Counted from the stretch's first letter, positions 29,096-41,046 are shown. The stretch: 64,000 bases of DNA from Xanthobacteraceae bacterium (GCA_022841625.1 JALHRD010000023.1:21391-85390); one strand, 5' to 3'. Notes: generated from the letters alone by a model not told the origin. Numbers and translations: made by a program.

Positions 29096-30766
29096 ATGCT
29101 CACCCGGCTCTCAATCCGCGATATCGTCCTGATCGACCGGCTCGACATCGATTTTGCCGAGGGGCTTGCCGTGCTCACCGGCGAGACCGGCGCCGGCAAG
29201 TCGATCCTGCTTGACGCTTTTGCGCTGGCGCTCGGCGCGCGCGGCGATGCCACCCTGGTGCGTCAAGGCACCGAGCAGGGGCAGGTGACGGCCGCGTTCG
29301 AGCTGCCGCGCAATCATCCGGTGCGCTTGCTCGCCGCGGAAAGCGGCATCCAGGCCGACGATGCGCTGATCCTGCGGCGCGCGCAGTTTGCCGATGGCCG
29401 AACCCGGGCCTTTGTCAACGACCAGCCAGTGAGTGTGCAGACCTTGCGCTTGCTCGGCGCGGCGCTGGTCGAGATCCACGGCCAGCATGACGACCGCGCA
29501 CTGGTCGATGCCGCGACCCATCGCACTTTGCTCGACGCCTTTGGCGATCTCGACGCCGATGCGCAAGCCGTGGCGCGGCTTTGGAGCGAGCGCCGCACCT
29601 GCGAGGATACGCTCGCTGAACATCGCGCCGGCGTCGAGCGGGCGCAGCGTGAGGCCGATTGGCTTCGCCACGCCGTCGAAGAATTGCGGAAGCTTAGCCC
29701 TGAGCCGTCTGAGGAGACGGGGTTGGCCGAGCGCCGCACCGCGATGATGCAGGTGGAGAAGGTCGCAGGCGACCTGCGTGATGCTCGCGATGCGGTTGCC
29801 GGTGCGCAGTCGCCGGTGCCGGCGCTTGCGGCCGCCGTGCGGCGGCTCGAGCGCCGGACGGTGCAGGCGCCCGGACTGATTGAACCGGCAGTCAAAGCGT
29901 TCGATGCCGCATTGACCGCGCTCGATGAGGCGCGTGGGCATCTCGAAGCCGCTCTCGCCACCGCGGACCACGATCCGCATGAGCTGGAGCGCATCGAGGA
30001 GCGGCTGTTCGCGCTACGCGCGGCCGCGCGCAAATACAGCGTTCCGGTCGACGGCCTCAATGCGCTGGCGGCGCGTCACGCAGCCGAACTGGCGCTGATC
30101 GATGCTGGCGCGGAACGGTTGGTCGTGCTCGAAAAAGCGGCGGCTGAGTCGGCCGAGCGCTACCGTGTGGCGGCGGCGGCGTTGTCCGGCAAGCGCCGTA
30201 AGGCAGCCGAAAAGCTCGATAAGGCGGTCAATGCCGAGCTCAAGCCACTCAAGCTTGATCGCGCGACCTTCACCACCGATCTCGCCACCGACGAGGCCGC
30301 CGCTGGCCCGCACGGAATCGATCGGGTCGAATTCTGGGTGCAGACCAATCCTGGCACGCGGCCGGGTCCGATGATGAAGGTGGCCTCGGGCGGCGAACTT
30401 GCCCGCTTTCTGCTTGCACTCAAGGTCGTGTTGGCCGACCGCGGCTCGGCGCCATCCTTGGTCTTCGATGAAATCGACACCGGCGTCGGCGGCGCCGTCG
30501 CCGACGCCATCGGCGCGCGGTTGGCCCGCCTGGCGCAGCGCGCACAAGTTATCGCTGTCACCCATGCACCGCAGGTCGCGGCGCGGGCCGGGCGGCACTA
30601 TCTGATCAGCAAGGATACGCTCGACCGCGGCAAGCGGGTTGCGACCCGAGTTGCCGAGCTTGCCGCGGAACGCCGCCGCGAGGAGATCGCGCGAATGCTC
30701 TCGGGCGCCGAGATCACCACCGAGGCCCGCGCCGCCGCCGCGCGGCTGATCAAGGCGGCGGGGTAA
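29096..30766 (+). CDS. recN: DNA repair protein RecN
   Basis: A 556-residue SMC-like ATPase in double-strand break repair. The N-terminal ATPase part has Walker A GETGAGKS (29-36), followed by ALVEIHGQHDDRAL, the characteristic RecN block. The central region (about 160-370) is a coiled coil with E/R/A-rich heptads. The C-terminal part has the signature MKVASGGELARFLLALK, Walker B SLVFDEIDTGVGG and AVTHAPQVAARA. bamD-recN-ligA is a common order in this group; here another gene intervenes before ligA on the opposite strand. Confidence 0.95.
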   Translation: MLTRLSIRDIVLIDRLDIDFAEGLAVLTGETGAGKSILLDAFALALGARGDATLVRQGTEQGQVTAAFELPRNHPVRLLAAESGIQADDALILRRAQFADGRTRAFVNDQPVSVQTLRLLGAALVEIHGQHDDRALVDAATHRTLLDAFGDLDADAQAVARLWSERRTCEDTLAEHRAGVERAQREADWLRHAVEELRKLSPEPSEETGLAERRTAMMQVEKVAGDLRDARDAVAGAQSPVPALAAAVRRLERRTVQAPGLIEPAVKAFDAALTALDEARGHLEAALATADHDPHELERIEERLFALRAAARKYSVPVDGLNALAARHAAELALIDAGAERLVVLEKAAAESAERYRVAAAALSGKRRKAAEKLDKAVNAELKPLKLDRATFTTDLATDEAAAGPHGIDRVEFWVQTNPGTRPGPMMKVASGGELARFLLALKVVLADRGSAPSLVFDEIDTGVGGAVADAIGARLARLAQRAQVIAVTHAPQVAARAGRHYLISKDTLDRGKRVATRVAELAAERRREEIARMLSGAEITTEARAAAARLIKAAG

Positions 30767-30821
30767 CTCTCGCGGCTACGCCATCGTTGCAGCGGGTTCC
30801 TGCATTTCTGACGCAGTAACT

Positions 30822-32072
30822 CTAGGCCCGCCGCACCATTGCTGGAACCAGATGCTTGATTGTTGGCGCGCCCATCTGCTGCATCATGCCGGACAGTTCG
30901 ATCCGCAGGAGTTCGAGCACGCGCTCGACGCCCGGCTGCCCGAACGCACCGAGGCCCCAGATGTACGGCCGGCCGACGCACACCGCGGTCGCGCCCATGC
31001 ACAGCGCCTTGACGATGTCGGAGCCGCGCCGGAAGCCGGAGTCGACAAAGATCGGTATGCGGCCCTTCACTGCTTCGACGATCTCCGGCAGCGCGTCGAT
31101 GGTCGAGCGGCCGGAGTCCTCGCTGCGTGCACCGTGATTGGAGACGATGATGCCATCGATTCCGTTGTCGGCGGCGATCACGGCGTCCTCCCAGGCCAGG
31201 ATGCCCTTGATCACGATCTTCATCTTGGTGGTGTCGCGCAGCCGCTTGAAAAAATCCCAGGTCATGCCGGACGACTGCGTGTTGGTGAGCTTCGAGACAT
31301 CGACCCCTTCATACATGGAGCGGCGCCTGAGATTGGCGGCGAGACTCGATCGGTCATGACACTCATTGCAATTGCGGGTGTCGGTGCGTTCGAGCCGGAA
31401 CAAGGTCTCCTGGTTGCGGCCGCCGTTGCGGTCCACCGTCACGGCCACCACCGGGCAGCCGGCGCGTTCGGCGCGGGTCACGAAGGTCTTCGCAACATCC
31501 CAGCTGTTGGTAGCATAGAGCTGGTACCAGATCGGTGCGCCGCGCGCCTTGGTCACGTCCTCGGGGCCACTGGTGGTGGCGGTTGAGAGAATCTGAAGGT
31601 GGTTGCCGGCCTTGGCGCCGCGGGCGGTGTCGAGTTCCCCCTCGGGATGGAACATCCGATGACCGCCGACCGGGGCGAGCATGATAGGGTTCGGATAGCG
31701 CTCACCGAGAATATCGACGCTCATGTCGACTTTGCGCACATCGACCAGGCGGCGCGGCCGAAGCACGAATTTCTGGAAGCCTTCGCGGTTGGCGCGCAGC
31801 GTCATCTCGTCGTCGATGCCGGACGCCATGTAGCCGAAATGCGCCGGCGGCTGGTTGCGGAACATCACCGGCTCGAAGTCGAAGACGTTGATCGCTTCCT
31901 TCGGGCTCTCGATCAGCCGGTCGAGGCCGCGGTGGCCCCACAGCATGGGGTCCGGCAGCAGCGACGGCGTCTCCGCCGCCATGGCGGCAAGGTCGGAACC
32001 CGCGAGCAATGGGCTGGCGGCGAGAAATTGCAGAAACTTGCGGCGGCTGGTGGCTTGATCGTCAAGCGGCAT
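30822..32072 (-). CDS. Tat-exported FMN-dependent alpha-hydroxy-acid dehydrogenase with a CxxCH motif
   Basis: A 416-residue member of the lactate dehydrogenase/glycolate oxidase family, flavin enzymes oxidising alpha-hydroxy acids. The N-terminus has a twin-arginine signal (SRRKFLQFLAASP, residues 9-21), so export in folded form is expected. Family features: PIMLAPVGGHRM, IWYQLYATN, VTVDRNGG, the lysine in KIVIKGI (K289) and the catalytic histidine in IVSNHGARSED (H313). Between domains it carries C235-N-E-C238-H239, a haem-c attachment consensus not part of the standard fold. If used, the enzyme would pass electrons to a covalent haem. The start ATG 32072 has GGAGG seven nt upstream. It is convergent with recN. 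Confidence 0.88.
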   Translation of the reverse strand: MPLDDQATSRRKFLQFLAASPLLAGSDLAAMAAETPSLLPDPMLWGHRGLDRLIESPKEAINVFDFEPVMFRNQPPAHFGYMASGIDDEMTLRANREGFQKFVLRPRRLVDVRKVDMSVDILGERYPNPIMLAPVGGHRMFHPEGELDTARGAKAGNHLQILSTATTSGPEDVTKARGAPIWYQLYATNSWDVAKTFVTRAERAGCPVVAVTVDRNGGRNQETLFRLERTDTRNCNECHDRSSLAANLRRRSMYEGVDVSKLTNTQSSGMTWDFFKRLRDTTKMKIVIKGILAWEDAVIAADNGIDGIIVSNHGARSEDSGRSTIDALPEIVEAVKGRIPIFVDSGFRRGSDIVKALCMGATAVCVGRPYIWGLGAFGQPGVERVLELLRIELSGMMQQMGAPTIKHLVPAMVRRA

Positions 32073-32088
32073 GGTGAGACCTCCCTAG

Positions 32089-34353
<2,265 letters not shown>

Positions 34354-34360
34354 CGTGGGC

Positions 34361-36211
34361 TTATTTCCCGGACGAACGGCGGCGGCCGAGCGGTCGTGTC
34401 GCGGCATTCAGCCAATTTTTGGTCGGTCGATCGACCAGGGGCGCGAGCGTCTTGCGCACCCACGCGTGGTATGCGTCGAGCCACGCAATTTCGGCGGCGG
34501 CGAGCAAGCTGCGCTGGATAAGCCTGCGATCGATCGGCGCCAGTGTCAGCGTCTCGAACGCATGGAGCGGCTTTTCGGCGCCCGGAACTTTCGGCGCTTC
34601 GACGACCAGCACGAGATTTTCGATGCGGATGCCGAACGCGCCGGCTTTGTAATAGCCGGGTTCGTTTGAAAGAATCATGCCGCGTTTGAGCGGCGCGCTG
34701 CCGAGCTTGGAGATGCGCGCCGGTCCTTCATGGACCGACAGATAGCTGCCGACGCCGTGGCCGGTGCCGTGGTCGAAGTCGATGCCGGCCTGCCAGAGCG
34801 ATTGGCGCGCCAGCGAATCAAGCTGCGCGCCGGACGTGCCGTCCGGGAACACCGCGGTCGCAATCGCGATGTGGCCTTTGAGCACGCGGGTGAAGCGATC
34901 GCGCATCTCCGCGGTCGGCTTGCCGACGATGACCGTGCGGGTGATGTCGGTGGTGCCATCCTGGTATTGGCCGCCGGAGTCGATCAGGAACAGATCGCCC
35001 CGCGTGATGGCACGGTTGGTCTTGCGGGTGACGCGGTAATGCACAATTGCGCCATCAGGTCCAGCGCCGGCGATGGTCGGGAACGAGACATCGCGCAGGA
35101 GATTGGTTTCGCGGCGGAAGGACTCCAATGCCTCAACCACGCTGATCTCGGTCAGCTTACCGCGTGGCGCTTCGCGGTCGAACCAGGCCAGGAATCGAAC
35201 CATGGCCGCGCCGTCGCGCCGGTGGGCGGCGCGTGCGCCTTCGATCTCGACTGAATTTTTGATCGCCTTGAGCAGCGCGATCGGGTCCGGTCCTTTGGCG
35301 ATCTTGCCGCCGGAGCCGGTCACGATCCGCGCCAGCGCATCGGCCGCCGTGGCCTGATCGAGGCGGATGGTCTTACCGGCAGCGCCGAGCGCGGACAATG
35401 CGGTGCTGAAATCGTCGGGCGCGGACAGGTCGGCGAGAGCTTCGAGCCGGTGTCGCACATCGTTCGAAAGCTTCCGCGCATCGATGAATAGCGACGGGCG
35501 TCGGTCGCGTGGGATGATGGCGAAGGCCAGCGGCAGCGGCGTGTGCGACACATCGGCGCCGCGAATGTTGAAGGTCCAGGCAACCGCATGCGGGTCTGAC
35601 ACCACCAAGGCGTCGGCATTGAGCTTCGCGATTTCCGGGCGGATGGTCGAAAGCTTGGTTTCGGCGGCTTCGCCGGAAAAGCGGATGTTGTGCAGCGTGA
35701 CCGCGCCGAGCGACGCGGCGGGGCGGTCTTGCCATAACGCGTCGATCGGGTTGGGTTCGATCGGGACTGAAGTCGCGCCGGCATTGGCGCAAGCGCGTGT
35801 GAGCTTTTCGGCGCCTTCGACCGTGTGCAGCCAGGGATCGAAGCCGAGCGTGTCGCCCTTTTTGAGGGTGCGCTCGAGCCATTGATTGGGCGGAGTTTCT
35901 GCCAGATGCACGATCTCAAACAGCGCGGTATCGGCCTGCTCGTGCGCTTGTAATGTATAGCGGCCATCGACAAACAACGCCGCCTTGTTGATCAGCACGA
36001 TCGCGGTGCCGGCCGAACCGGTGAAGCCGGTGAGCCAGGCGAGGCGTTCCTCCGACGGCGGCAGATATTCGCTCTGGTGACGGTCGGCGTGCGGCACCAC
36101 AAAACCCGTGAGTCCGCGCCGTGCCAAAGCGGTGCGTAACCCAGCCACGCGCGGCGCGCAGGCGGCTGAACCGGTCGGATCGTCAAAAGTCTGGAATTTG
36201 GCTTCGAACAT
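34361..36211 (-). CDS. pepP: Aminopeptidase P (Xaa-Pro aminopeptidase, M24B)
   Basis: A 616-residue three-domain metallopeptidase that removes an N-terminal residue before proline. The N-terminal and middle creatinase-like domains (about 1-320) contain HADRHQSEYLPP and WLTGFTGSAG. The C-terminal pita-bread domain carries the metal ligands: aspartates in LIDSGGQYQDGTTDITRT, histidine in FDHGTGHGVGSYLSVHEGP, and a glutamate in ILSNEPGYYKAGAFGIRIEN. The length fits the long, eukaryote-like (XPNPEP1) form rather than the 440-residue E. coli PepP. The start is ATG 36211, 12 nt downstream of the prmA stop, so the two are probably cotranscribed. Confidence 0.93.
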   Translation of the reverse strand: MFEAKFQTFDDPTGSAACAPRVAGLRTALARRGLTGFVVPHADRHQSEYLPPSEERLAWLTGFTGSAGTAIVLINKAALFVDGRYTLQAHEQADTALFEIVHLAETPPNQWLERTLKKGDTLGFDPWLHTVEGAEKLTRACANAGATSVPIEPNPIDALWQDRPAASLGAVTLHNIRFSGEAAETKLSTIRPEIAKLNADALVVSDPHAVAWTFNIRGADVSHTPLPLAFAIIPRDRRPSLFIDARKLSNDVRHRLEALADLSAPDDFSTALSALGAAGKTIRLDQATAADALARIVTGSGGKIAKGPDPIALLKAIKNSVEIEGARAAHRRDGAAMVRFLAWFDREAPRGKLTEISVVEALESFRRETNLLRDVSFPTIAGAGPDGAIVHYRVTRKTNRAITRGDLFLIDSGGQYQDGTTDITRTVIVGKPTAEMRDRFTRVLKGHIAIATAVFPDGTSGAQLDSLARQSLWQAGIDFDHGTGHGVGSYLSVHEGPARISKLGSAPLKRGMILSNEPGYYKAGAFGIRIENLVLVVEAPKVPGAEKPLHAFETLTLAPIDRRLIQRSLLAAAEIAWLDAYHAWVRKTLAPLVDRPTKNWLNAATRPLGRRRSSGK

Positions 36212-36223
36212 AGGCTCAATCTA

Positions 36224-37165
36224 TCACATTCGTTTGCGCCGCCTGGGTAGGGGAGCGCTCGATTTCGGGGCGCGCAACACCAGCGTTGACCAGCCGTCGA
36301 GCACCACGTGGCGTTCGAGCACGAGGCCTTTCTGGCGATAGGCGGCCAGCGCGGCGCTCGCCTGCGGCGTCAACAGGCCGGACAGCACGATCCGCGCTCC
36401 CGGCGTTACAAGCCGCGCCATCGGCGTGGCTAGGCGTTGCAGCGGATTGAGCAGAATATTGGCGAGCACAAGGTCGAACGGCCCGCGGTCGCGAAACTGC
36501 CGTGAGCCAAGTCCGGCGGCGCAAATGACAGTCACACCTTGGGCGCGATTGCGCCGGGCGTTTTCGCGCGCCACGGCGGCTGCGCGTGGATCGATGTCGC
36601 TTGCCAATACCGGATGGCGCAGCGCACGCGCCGCTGCGATCGCCAATACGCCGGTGCCGGTGCCGATATCGAGCACACGACGGGGGTGGCGCGCCTTAAG
36701 AAGATGGGCGAGCGCCAGCAGGCATCCCCGTGTGGTGCCGTGATGACCGGTGCCGAAAGCAAACGCCGTCCCGATCTCGATGCCGATGCGGTTGGTGCGC
36801 ACGCTGGTGCGGTAATGCTCGCTATGAATGACAAATCGCCCGGCTTCGACCGGTGTCAGGCTTTCAATGCTTTCCTTGACCCAGTCCCGGGCGGCAAGGC
36901 GTTCGAACGCCACCGTATTGGCGACGTCGGTCCCGGCCGCCAGTGCAACCAGCGCACGCACGGCCGTCTCATTGGGCGGTTCGTTGAAGTGGATGGCGAC
37001 CATCCAGCCTTTGCCGGAATCATAGCTGGATACGACCGCCACAGAGGAATCGAAGACTTCCGCCAGCCGATCAAGCAGGACGCCAGCGGCGGCAGCGCTG
37101 GTTGCGAGCCGTGCGACAACCGTCGGTTCTGACAGCGGATTTTCAGCCGCAAGGGCGGAGTTCAT
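36224..37165 (-). CDS. prmA: Ribosomal protein L11 methyltransferase PrmA
   Basis: A SAM-dependent methyltransferase of about 313 residues that modifies lysines of ribosomal protein L11. The family block IGTAFAFGTGHHGTTRGCL, SAM motif I VLDIGTGTGVLAIAA, the acidic ASDIDPRAAAVA and the catalytic-site LVLANILLNPLQRL are all visible. The N-terminal L11-recognition domain is about 120 residues. ATG 37165 is preferred; the frame also opens at a GTG at 37189, and neither has a strong ribosome binding site. It is upstream of pepP on the minus strand. Confidence 0.92.
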   Translation of the reverse strand: MNSALAAENPLSEPTVVARLATSAAAAGVLLDRLAEVFDSSVAVVSSYDSGKGWMVAIHFNEPPNETAVRALVALAAGTDVANTVAFERLAARDWVKESIESLTPVEAGRFVIHSEHYRTSVRTNRIGIEIGTAFAFGTGHHGTTRGCLLALAHLLKARHPRRVLDIGTGTGVLAIAAARALRHPVLASDIDPRAAAVARENARRNRAQGVTVICAAGLGSRQFRDRGPFDLVLANILLNPLQRLATPMARLVTPGARIVLSGLLTPQASAALAAYRQKGLVLERHVVLDGWSTLVLRAPKSSAPLPRRRKRM

Positions 37166-37460
37166 GACGTGGTTATCTGCCCGATTCACAGGCTATTGCC
37201 CACAGCCCAGGAGCCGATGAGCCGTAAAATATCGACAATCTATCCACCGCATATCCCATCCGTTACCCCCAGAACCATCCCGCCGCTTTTCCTCAGTTCA
37301 TCAGCAGGGCCGCTAGCCGGTTTGGCACTGGTTTGGCACAGGTTTGTCCACGCCGCAGGCGGCTGTCCTGCGCGGATTTGGGGCCTTGCCCTGCCGGCCA
37401 AGGCCCGTATCGTGCGGGATTGTGGTTGCGCGCGGCACCTCTAGTGACAGGAGCAAATCC

Positions 37461-38450
37461 ATGCGATCGAACGGATGGCATCTTTGGCTGCGCCCAGTTG
37501 TCCTGAGCGGCGGTTGCGTTATTGCGCTGCTGAGTTCGCTCCAGCCCGTCGCCGCCTATCCCGACCGTCCGGTATCGATCATTGTGCCATTTGCGCCGGC
37601 CGGGCCGACCGACATCATTGCGCGCGTGCTGGCCAGTGCGCTGTCGCAGCGGCTCGGTCAGCAATTCGTCGTCGACAACCGGGCGGGCGCCGCCGGCAAC
37701 ACCGGCATGGCGCAAGTCGCGCGCGCGGCGCCGGACGGCTACACGTTGATGGTCACGTCCACCGCGATCGCGGTCAATCCGGCGCTGTTCAAGAAACTGC
37801 CCTACGACCCGTTCAAGGATTTCGCGCCGATTTCGGAACTCGTCAACGCGCCGAACGTTTTGGTGGTGCGTGGGGACTCCAGCATCAAGTCAATCGCCGA
37901 TTTGATTGCTCAGGCGAAAGTCGCCGGTGCGAATTTCAACTATTCGAGCCCCGGCGCCGGCACCAAATCGCATCTCACTGGGGAGTTGCTCAAGTTGCGC
38001 GGCGGGATCGACATGGTGCATGTGCCATACCGCGGCGCCGGGCCGGCGGCACAGGCGGTGCTTGAGAAAACCGTTCAAGTCGGCTCGGTAGCATTGGCGG
38101 CCGCCGAATCCCTGATTCAGGGCGGAGAGCTGCGCGCGCTTGCGGTCACCAGCGAGAAGCGCTGGTTCTCGCTCCCCAATGTTCCGACCATGATCGAGGC
38201 CGGCTACCCGGATTTCGTCTCGGACACGTTCAACGCCTTCTTCGCGCCGTCTCGCGTTCCGGCCGATGTGCTCGCACTGTTGGTGAAAGAGAGCCGCGCC
38301 GCCTTCCAGCGCCCCGACGTGCGGGAAATGTCGCGCAAAGCGGGCTTCGAGGTGGTTGCTGGGACGCCGGACGAACTCGCTGCGCGCATTAAGGCGGAGA
38401 TTCCGGCGGTGCAGGAACTGGTCGCCAAGGCCGGCATCCCGCTGCAGTGA
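37461..38450 (+). CDS. Bug-family (tripartite tricarboxylate transporter) binding protein 1, Sec signal
   Basis: A 329-residue periplasmic binding protein of the TctC/Bug family. AGGAG lies seven nt before ATG 37461. A Sec-type signal peptide covers about residues 1-31 (core VVLSGGCVIALLSSL, cleavage near VAAYP). Family landmarks are YPDRPVSIIVPFAPAGPTDII, QFVVDNRAGAAGNTGMAQVA, APDGYTLM and FNYSSPGAGTKSHLTGELLK. Bug proteins bind carboxylates or amides and normally serve TctA/TctB permeases, absent here. It heads a plus-strand series of four such genes but is the most divergent of the first three. Confidence 0.88.
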   Translation: MRSNGWHLWLRPVVLSGGCVIALLSSLQPVAAYPDRPVSIIVPFAPAGPTDIIARVLASALSQRLGQQFVVDNRAGAAGNTGMAQVARAAPDGYTLMVTSTAIAVNPALFKKLPYDPFKDFAPISELVNAPNVLVVRGDSSIKSIADLIAQAKVAGANFNYSSPGAGTKSHLTGELLKLRGGIDMVHVPYRGAGPAAQAVLEKTVQVGSVALAAAESLIQGGELRALAVTSEKRWFSLPNVPTMIEAGYPDFVSDTFNAFFAPSRVPADVLALLVKESRAAFQRPDVREMSRKAGFEVVAGTPDELAARIKAEIPAVQELVAKAGIPLQ

Positions 38451-38470
38451 GGTTGAAAGGGAGGCGCATC

Positions 38471-39439
38471 ATGACTCTGACGCGACGATCGGTATTGCAG
38501 GCATCCGCTGCGCTTGCGGCCTCGCCATTGCTGCCGGCGCGCGCGCAGGACTGGCCGACGCGACCGCTGCGGATTTTGGTCGGCACCGCGGCCGGCGGCA
38601 GTCCCGATATTGTGAGCCGGCTCATTGGCGACAAGCTCGCGGAGCGGCTCGGCCAAACGATCACGATCGAGAACAACACCCAGGGCGCCGGCGCAGTCGC
38701 CCAGCAAACCGTCAGCCGCGCGTCGCCCGACGGCACCATCGCGCTGATGATGACCGCGGGTTATCCGCCGCAGATGGCGTTGCGCAATCTGGGCTTCGAT
38801 CCGATTGACGGGTTTTCTTATGTGACATTGGTCTGCGGCTACCCGATGGTCTACGCGGTCGCGCCGGAATCGCCGATCAAGTCGTTTCCGGATCTGCTCG
38901 CGCGCGCCAAAGCCAACCCCGGCCGACTGACTTACTCGATCACCGCGCTGGGTGCGATCTACCACGTCTTGACCAAATGGATCGAGCTTGAGTCAGGCGC
39001 CGAAATGACGCCAATCCCCTATCGCGGCACATCACTGGCGCTACAAGATGTGCTGGGTGGCCGTGTCGATGTGATGGTCGATGCCGCGACCTCGATGTTT
39101 CCACGCATCCAGAGCGGACAATTGCGGATGCTCGCAGTGTCCTCGCCGCAGCGTTATCCGTTGATGCCGCAAGCGCCGACCATTGCGGAAACCGTGCCCG
39201 GCATCGATTTCATGTCTTGGCTTGGGCTGGTCATGCCGCCGGCAACGCCGCGCCCGATTATCGATCGGTTCAATCGCGAAGTGCATTGGGCGCTGAAACT
39301 GCCAGACATCGTCGCCAAGCTGGCCGAGGCGGGCAATATTCCGACGCCGTCGACGCCGGAGGACTATCGGGCGCATGTGGCGCGCGAAATCAAGACCTGG
39401 AGCCGGGTTATCGCCGCCGCCGGCATCAAAGCGGGGTAG
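38471..39439 (+). CDS. Bug-family binding protein 2, Tat-like signal
   Basis: A 322-residue TctC/Bug family protein. ATG 38471 has GGGAGG-type spacing upstream and gives a twin-arginine signal (TLTRRSVLQASAALAAS, cleavage near ARAQD). The mature start DWPTRPLRILVGTAAGGSPD is typical, followed by ENNTQGAGAVAQQTV. It shares the GTAAGGSPDIVSR block and IKTWSRVIAAAGIKAG-like ending with the next protein, so the two are close paralogues. The 20-nt gap from the previous gene and 7-nt gap to the next indicate one operon. The ligand cannot be predicted from the sequence. Confidence 0.87.
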   Translation: MTLTRRSVLQASAALAASPLLPARAQDWPTRPLRILVGTAAGGSPDIVSRLIGDKLAERLGQTITIENNTQGAGAVAQQTVSRASPDGTIALMMTAGYPPQMALRNLGFDPIDGFSYVTLVCGYPMVYAVAPESPIKSFPDLLARAKANPGRLTYSITALGAIYHVLTKWIELESGAEMTPIPYRGTSLALQDVLGGRVDVMVDAATSMFPRIQSGQLRMLAVSSPQRYPLMPQAPTIAETVPGIDFMSWLGLVMPPATPRPIIDRFNREVHWALKLPDIVAKLAEAGNIPTPSTPEDYRAHVAREIKTWSRVIAAAGIKAG

Positions 39440-39446
39440 CGGCGCA

Positions 39447-40421
39447 ATGTCTGTCACACGTCGAACGTTATTGGGAACTGCCGGTTCGTTGGCGCTGGCG
39501 CTTCCGACCCTGGCGCAGACGCCGCAAGCGTGGCCCTCGCGGCCGGTGCGTATCGTCGTCGGCACTGCGGCTGGTGGCAGTCCCGACATCGTCAGCCGCA
39601 TGCTGGGCGAAAAATTCTCCGAGCGGCTCGGCCAGTCGTTTGTGGTCGAGAACAATACCCAGGCTGCCGGCATCGTCGCTGAGCAGGCCGTCAATAAATC
39701 GGCACCTGACGGTCACACCATGGTGATGCTGACCGCCGGCTATTCCGGACGCGCGGCACTGCACCAAGGCTTGGCGTTCGATCCGCTCGACGGCTTCTCA
39801 TTCGTCTCCAATGTCTGCGGCTATCCGTTTGTCTATTCGGTAGCGCCTAATTCGCCGATCAAGTCGTTCAGCGACTTGCTTGAGCGCGCCAAGGCCAAAC
39901 CCGACACGCTCACCTATACGATTAATGCGCAGGGCTCGATCCATCATTTGCTCACAACCTGGATAGGGATGGAGGCCGGTGCGTCGATGATCCCAATCCC
40001 GTATCGCGGCGCCGCCCCCGCGATTACCGATGTGCTCGGCGGCCGGGTGGATGTCATGGTCGAGCCGGCGACCTCGGCGTTTCCGCGCGTGCGCGCGGGT
40101 CAGGTCCGTCTGCTCGCGGTGTCCTCAACGGGGCGTTTTCCGTTGATGCCCGAGGCTCCAACGGTGGAAGAGTCCGTGCCGGGCGTCAGCTTTATGTCAT
40201 GGCTTGGCTACGCCATGCCGCCAAAGACTCCGGCTGCGATCGTTGCGCGGATGAATGCGGAAATCCGCCATGCGCTAACGCTGGCGGATGTGCAAATCAA
40301 ACTGACCGAGGGTGGCAATGTTGCAACGCCGTCGACGCCGGATGAATTCCGCGCGTTAATTGCACGTGAGATCATGACTTGGAGCCGCGTCATCGCCGCG
40401 GCCGGCATCAAGGCGGGGTAG
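39447..40421 (+). CDS. Bug-family binding protein 3, Tat-like signal
   Basis: A 324-residue TctC/Bug family protein, near-duplicate in pattern of the preceding gene product. ATG 39447 yields a short twin-arginine-like signal (VTRRTLLGTAGSLALALP, cleavage near LAQT). Blocks shared with protein 2 include GTAAGGSPDIVSR, ENNTQ, VCGYP, SPIKSF, IPYRG and SRVIAAAGIKAG. The arrangement implies a tandem duplication. It is 15 nt upstream of the SnoaL-like gene, so likely cotranscribed with it. Confidence 0.87.
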   Translation: MSVTRRTLLGTAGSLALALPTLAQTPQAWPSRPVRIVVGTAAGGSPDIVSRMLGEKFSERLGQSFVVENNTQAAGIVAEQAVNKSAPDGHTMVMLTAGYSGRAALHQGLAFDPLDGFSFVSNVCGYPFVYSVAPNSPIKSFSDLLERAKAKPDTLTYTINAQGSIHHLLTTWIGMEAGASMIPIPYRGAAPAITDVLGGRVDVMVEPATSAFPRVRAGQVRLLAVSSTGRFPLMPEAPTVEESVPGVSFMSWLGYAMPPKTPAAIVARMNAEIRHALTLADVQIKLTEGGNVATPSTPDEFRALIAREIMTWSRVIAAAGIKAG

Positions 40422-40436
40422 GGGATCGTAACGCGT

Positions 40437-41015
40437 ATGACGGTTGCTGACAAAATTGCCTGTGCCGATGTCATTGTGTCCTGGGGCCTGAACCGCGATC
40501 AGCGTCGCTGGCCGGAACTGCTGGCGACCTTTCATCGTGACGGCGAGATTGCCGTGTCGTGGTTTCGTGGGCCGTTCACCGAATTCGTGGAGCATTGCAA
40601 GCGTGGCGGGGCGTCGAAACATCTGATCCTGCCGCCCTTGGTGCAGGTCGATGGCGCGCGCGCAACTGCCGAGACTTCGGCGGTTATTCTGGTGCGCCAG
40701 TCGATTGCGGGTCTTGCCGTGGATATGACCTCGCGGACGCGGTTCCTCGATCGGCTTGAACGCCGCGCGGGCGAATGGAAAATTCTGGAACGTGCCGCGG
40801 TCTACGAACAGGATCGCCTCGACCCGGTCGTGCCATCGGAAGATTTCGCACGCATGATGCGGGACGCGCCGGTGGCGCAGTATCCAGAGCCCTATCGCTA
40901 TATGGCGCTGCGGCTCGCTGCCGTCGGTCGACCGCTGGCGGAGCCCGTGCATTTCGACGGAGCGCCGCATACCGAGGCGCTGATTGCGCGCTATGCGGCT
41001 TGGCGCGCGGGCTGA
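40437..41015 (+). CDS. SnoaL-like (NTF2-superfamily) protein
   Basis: A 192-residue protein with the cone-shaped NTF2/SnoaL fold pattern: N-terminal helices ADKIACADVIVSWGLNRDQR, WPELLATFHRDGEIAVSW, a helix with FTEFVEHCKRG, then alternating beta strands ending ERRAGEWKILERAAVYEQDRLDP (shown in pieces). The extra C-terminal 50 residues (from about 140) contain QYPEPYRYMALRLA. Proteins of this type include aromatic-compound dehydratases, isomerases and small ligand binders. Lying between Bug genes, it may act on the imported compound, but the reaction is unknown. Confidence 0.75.
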   Translation: MTVADKIACADVIVSWGLNRDQRRWPELLATFHRDGEIAVSWFRGPFTEFVEHCKRGGASKHLILPPLVQVDGARATAETSAVILVRQSIAGLAVDMTSRTRFLDRLERRAGEWKILERAAVYEQDRLDPVVPSEDFARMMRDAPVAQYPEPYRYMALRLAAVGRPLAEPVHFDGAPHTEALIARYAAWRAG

Positions 41016-41046
41016 TCTTGACAATGGGCCTGACGGAGTTGTTGCG

